DNA from: an uncultured Muribaculaceae bacterium | GTDB lineage: Bacteria; Bacteroidota; Bacteroidia; Bacteroidales; Muribaculaceae | Length of the DNA stretch: 13,831 nt | Direction: 5' to 3' | Assembly (NCBI GenBank): GCA_910589425.1 | Contig: CAJUSZ010000039.1 | Span: forward strand, 1-13,831 | Shown here: positions 11,990-13,831 of the stretch, in pieces | Position numbering within the stretch: the stretch's first letter is position 1 | Layout of the letters: each line of letters starts with the position of its first letter | Made by a program: the position numbers and the translations under genes | The notes under the pieces: generated by a model | What the model was told of the DNA's origin: nothing | Database searches by the model: none | What the model saw: only the letters and a program-made list of their open reading frames with translations

Positions 11990-13831
11990 ATGAAAAAGAC
12001 ACTTTTCGCACTCGCGGCAGGTGCCGTGGCTCTTCCTCTCGCAATCTTCGCCAACTCGGACCAGATACAGCTCACCGAAATCAACAACCTGATACGCAAA
12101 ATATGGGTGGACGACGTCAAGGAAATGACCGTCAGCAAGACCCAGGGCATAAAGGAGGGATACAACACTTTCACGGTCCACTATAATTCCGGAAACAAAA
12201 GGGAATGGCTCATGGGCGCCATCAAGGAGATGAAATGGGTGCCGGGACTTGAAGAATCCGATCTGAAACTCGAGGCCGAACCCCACCACCGGAGCATAAC
12301 CCTCCATTCAGACTGCGACAATCCCGACATACACTATTCCTTCGGCGCGCTCCCGATCGAATATTTCAACGGCCTGAGCGAGCATGAATACCACGACGTG
12401 ATCTATCAGTACGAGACACAGCTGATCAACCAGTTCGCCTATTCGCTCGGCAAGGATGTCAAGGAACTCCCGACTGAAAGAGTGTTCCCCTACACAGGGA
12501 AAAACTCCATAACATGGTTTCCAGCCACCACGGAAGAGATGTTCAAGATGCCCGGAAAGGATTATATCGGCTACATCTACCAGGGCACGGTGGATCCGCA
12601 GAAAGGACTCATCCTGGATCACGACGTGAAATGGCAGCGGGTTACGTGCAAGAATGTCGTAATCAGCGACGTGGACTATTCAATCTCCACAGAGGTCTCC
12701 CCGATCGGGATAAAAGCCACCGTCAAGGCTCCCGAAGGCGACAACGAGCCTTTCGCCATATTCTTCGTCAAGGAGGACGACGCAAAGGGGAAAACGGCCG
12801 ACGATCTCGCCGCGAGCCTTATATCCAAGCTTGAGAGTACGGTCTACAGTTCCTACAATCCCGACATGGGAGACTGGACAAAGGTTACCTACAAAGGTGA
12901 GGGCACAGCCACATCGGCGCAGCTATGCTCGGGCGACAAATACTATGTGCTGACTGTCGGCTGCGAGATCGGTGTGATGACTTCCCACGCCGTGATGACC
13001 GACCTTATCACAGTGCCTATGCCGGAAATCACGGACAACTGCACTTTCGACGTGGCTTCCGAGGAGGTTACCGCATCCGAGATCAACCTCGACATCAAGC
13101 CGTCGAATCCCGAGACAGTCTACACCGTGTTCCTGAAAGAGACCGGAAAAGTTGCCGACCCGCTCGAATACTTCACCCGCTCCATCTTCCGGCTCCGCGG
13201 AATGAACCAGCTGTCGACAACCCCGGGAGAAGACAACATGTATGTGTTCAAGGGTGAGAAAAAGCTCAACAGCCTGAAGAATGTGATCGAAGGCAAACAG
13301 CTCCTGACCGGCACGGACTATACGTTCTACATCATGGGTATCGACCAGAACGGCACGCCGACCACAGCAATAAGGGAATTCAACTACACTCCCGGCAAGA
13401 GCGACAAGAGAATGACGTTCGAGATCTCCTTCAACACCGACAAATTCAAGGAGAACGAGCTTTCAAGCCAGTGGGGACGCAATCTCGAATTCAAGGTGGT
13501 TCCCTCGGACACTACCATGAAATATATATTCGACAAGAAGAAACTGAAAGAAAGCGAGCTTTCATGGACCGACGAACAGCACATGGACGATTACGTGAAA
13601 GCCCAGGGCAAATATCTCTACATGTATGAACACACAGGCCTGTTTGAACACAAGACCTCTTTCTCGTCCGATTACGACTACGATGCAGGAGGATATGTCT
13701 TCAAGCCCTATCTCATATTCGTGTTCGGCTACGACGGATCAGCCACTTCCGAGCTTTATCTCTACAAATTCGAGCCGGCCAACGGAAATCTCACTCCCGT
13801 AAGCGACGCTGCGAAGAAGCTGATGGAAAAC
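11990..13831 (+). CDS. Large exported repeat protein, 3' end outside the window
   Basis: Open for 614 codons with no stop to the right edge. The signal peptide (MKKTLFALAAGAVALPLAIFA, cleavage before NSDQ at 22) marks it as exported; no lipobox. After an N-terminal part (23-220; includes EINNLIRKIWVDDVKEMTV, which resembles the first domain of the upstream protein), three beta-rich modules follow by eye, at about 222-345, 350-470 and 473-605. They share a strand of the form 'CxFDVxxxxVxxSxINLxIxPSNPxTxYxV', a helical middle (LAASLISKLEST, LKNVIEGKQL) and a closing 'GxxYYVLxVGxxxG' / 'GTDYTFYIMGIDQNG' strand, reminiscent of the fibronectin-III-like repeats in secreted Bacteroidales proteins. 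Its ATG follows the upstream stop by two bases, so they form one operon. Function unknown; a surface or adhesive role would be guesswork. Confidence 0.85.
   Translation, partial: MKKTLFALAAGAVALPLAIFANSDQIQLTEINNLIRKIWVDDVKEMTVSKTQGIKEGYNTFTVHYNSGNKREWLMGAIKEMKWVPGLEESDLKLEAEPHHRSITLHSDCDNPDIHYSFGALPIEYFNGLSEHEYHDVIYQYETQLINQFAYSLGKDVKELPTERVFPYTGKNSITWFPATTEEMFKMPGKDYIGYIYQGTVDPQKGLILDHDVKWQRVTCKNVVISDVDYSISTEVSPIGIKATVKAPEGDNEPFAIFFVKEDDAKGKTADDLAASLISKLESTVYSSYNPDMGDWTKVTYKGEGTATSAQLCSGDKYYVLTVGCEIGVMTSHAVMTDLITVPMPEITDNCTFDVASEEVTASEINLDIKPSNPETVYTVFLKETGKVADPLEYFTRSIFRLRGMNQLSTTPGEDNMYVFKGEKKLNSLKNVIEGKQLLTGTDYTFYIMGIDQNGTPTTAIREFNYTPGKSDKRMTFEISFNTDKFKENELSSQWGRNLEFKVVPSDTTMKYIFDKKKLKESELSWTDEQHMDDYVKAQGKYLYMYEHTGLFEHKTSFSSDYDYDAGGYVFKPYLIFVFGYDGSATSELYLYKFEPANGNLTPVSDAAKKLMEN

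Noticed and set aside
11966..12622. Minus-strand frames of 113 and 104 codons opposite the large exported protein
   Set aside because: The plus strand is open for 614 codons with a signal peptide and coherent repeats; the antisense frames show no recognisable features.

Overview
The window looks like a chromosomal stretch from a G+C-rich member of the Bacteroidales, perhaps a gut genus of the Muribaculaceae/Porphyromonadaceae type; the family is inference. The evidence is: a PorX-type response regulator fused to a PglZ domain (the type IX secretion regulator of Bacteroidetes), a secreted protein with a type IX-like C-terminal tail, intergenic promoters of the Bacteroidetes form TTTG-N19-21-TAnnTTTG, and a MINPP-type phosphatase as in gut Bacteroides. 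Most genes are G+C-rich; the intergenic gaps and one gene relic are clearly A+T-richer.

Layout. (1) 11-718: ATPase of a cobalt/nickel- or ECF-type ABC importer, the end of an operon entering from the left, closed by a terminator. (2) 815-2539: secreted histidine acid phosphatase (MINPP type) and a small acidic protein of unknown function, ended by a strong hairpin. (3) 2595-6229: a promoter followed by porX, a Sel1-repeat exported protein and a family 2 glycosyltransferase, with both junctions being ATGA stop/start overlaps. (4) 6293-7556: a lipocalin-like lipoprotein and a metal-type ABC permease. (5) 7559-8542, minus strand: rnpA and yidD, the conserved RNase P protein/membrane-insertion pair, here pried apart by a low-G+C remnant of a KilA-N domain gene with an internal deletion. 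(6) 8543-8711: divergent promoter region. (7) 8712-11219: operon of a COG0731-type radical SAM protein, an S66 LD-carboxypeptidase, D-aminoacyl-tRNA deacylase and a MazG-like pyrophosphohydrolase, closed by a good intrinsic terminator. (8) 11280-13831: eight perfect copies of a heptanucleotide upstream of a promoter, then two exported proteins; the second is large, made of repeated beta-rich modules, and runs off the right edge.

Functional picture. Regions 1-4 and 8 mainly serve the envelope and nutrient uptake (metal import, phosphate release, type IX secretion control, surface or periplasmic proteins). Regions 5-7 are housekeeping (tRNA processing, protein insertion, clearing of D-aminoacyl-tRNA, murein tetrapeptides and aberrant nucleotides). 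I see no clearly new multi-gene system. The features most worth checking are the KilA-N relic between rnpA and yidD, the helically phased ATGTCA sites beside it, the heptamer array in front of the secreted gene pair, and the apparently leaderless rnpA transcript. No tRNA, rRNA, CRISPR array, insertion sequence or known riboswitch was recognised.
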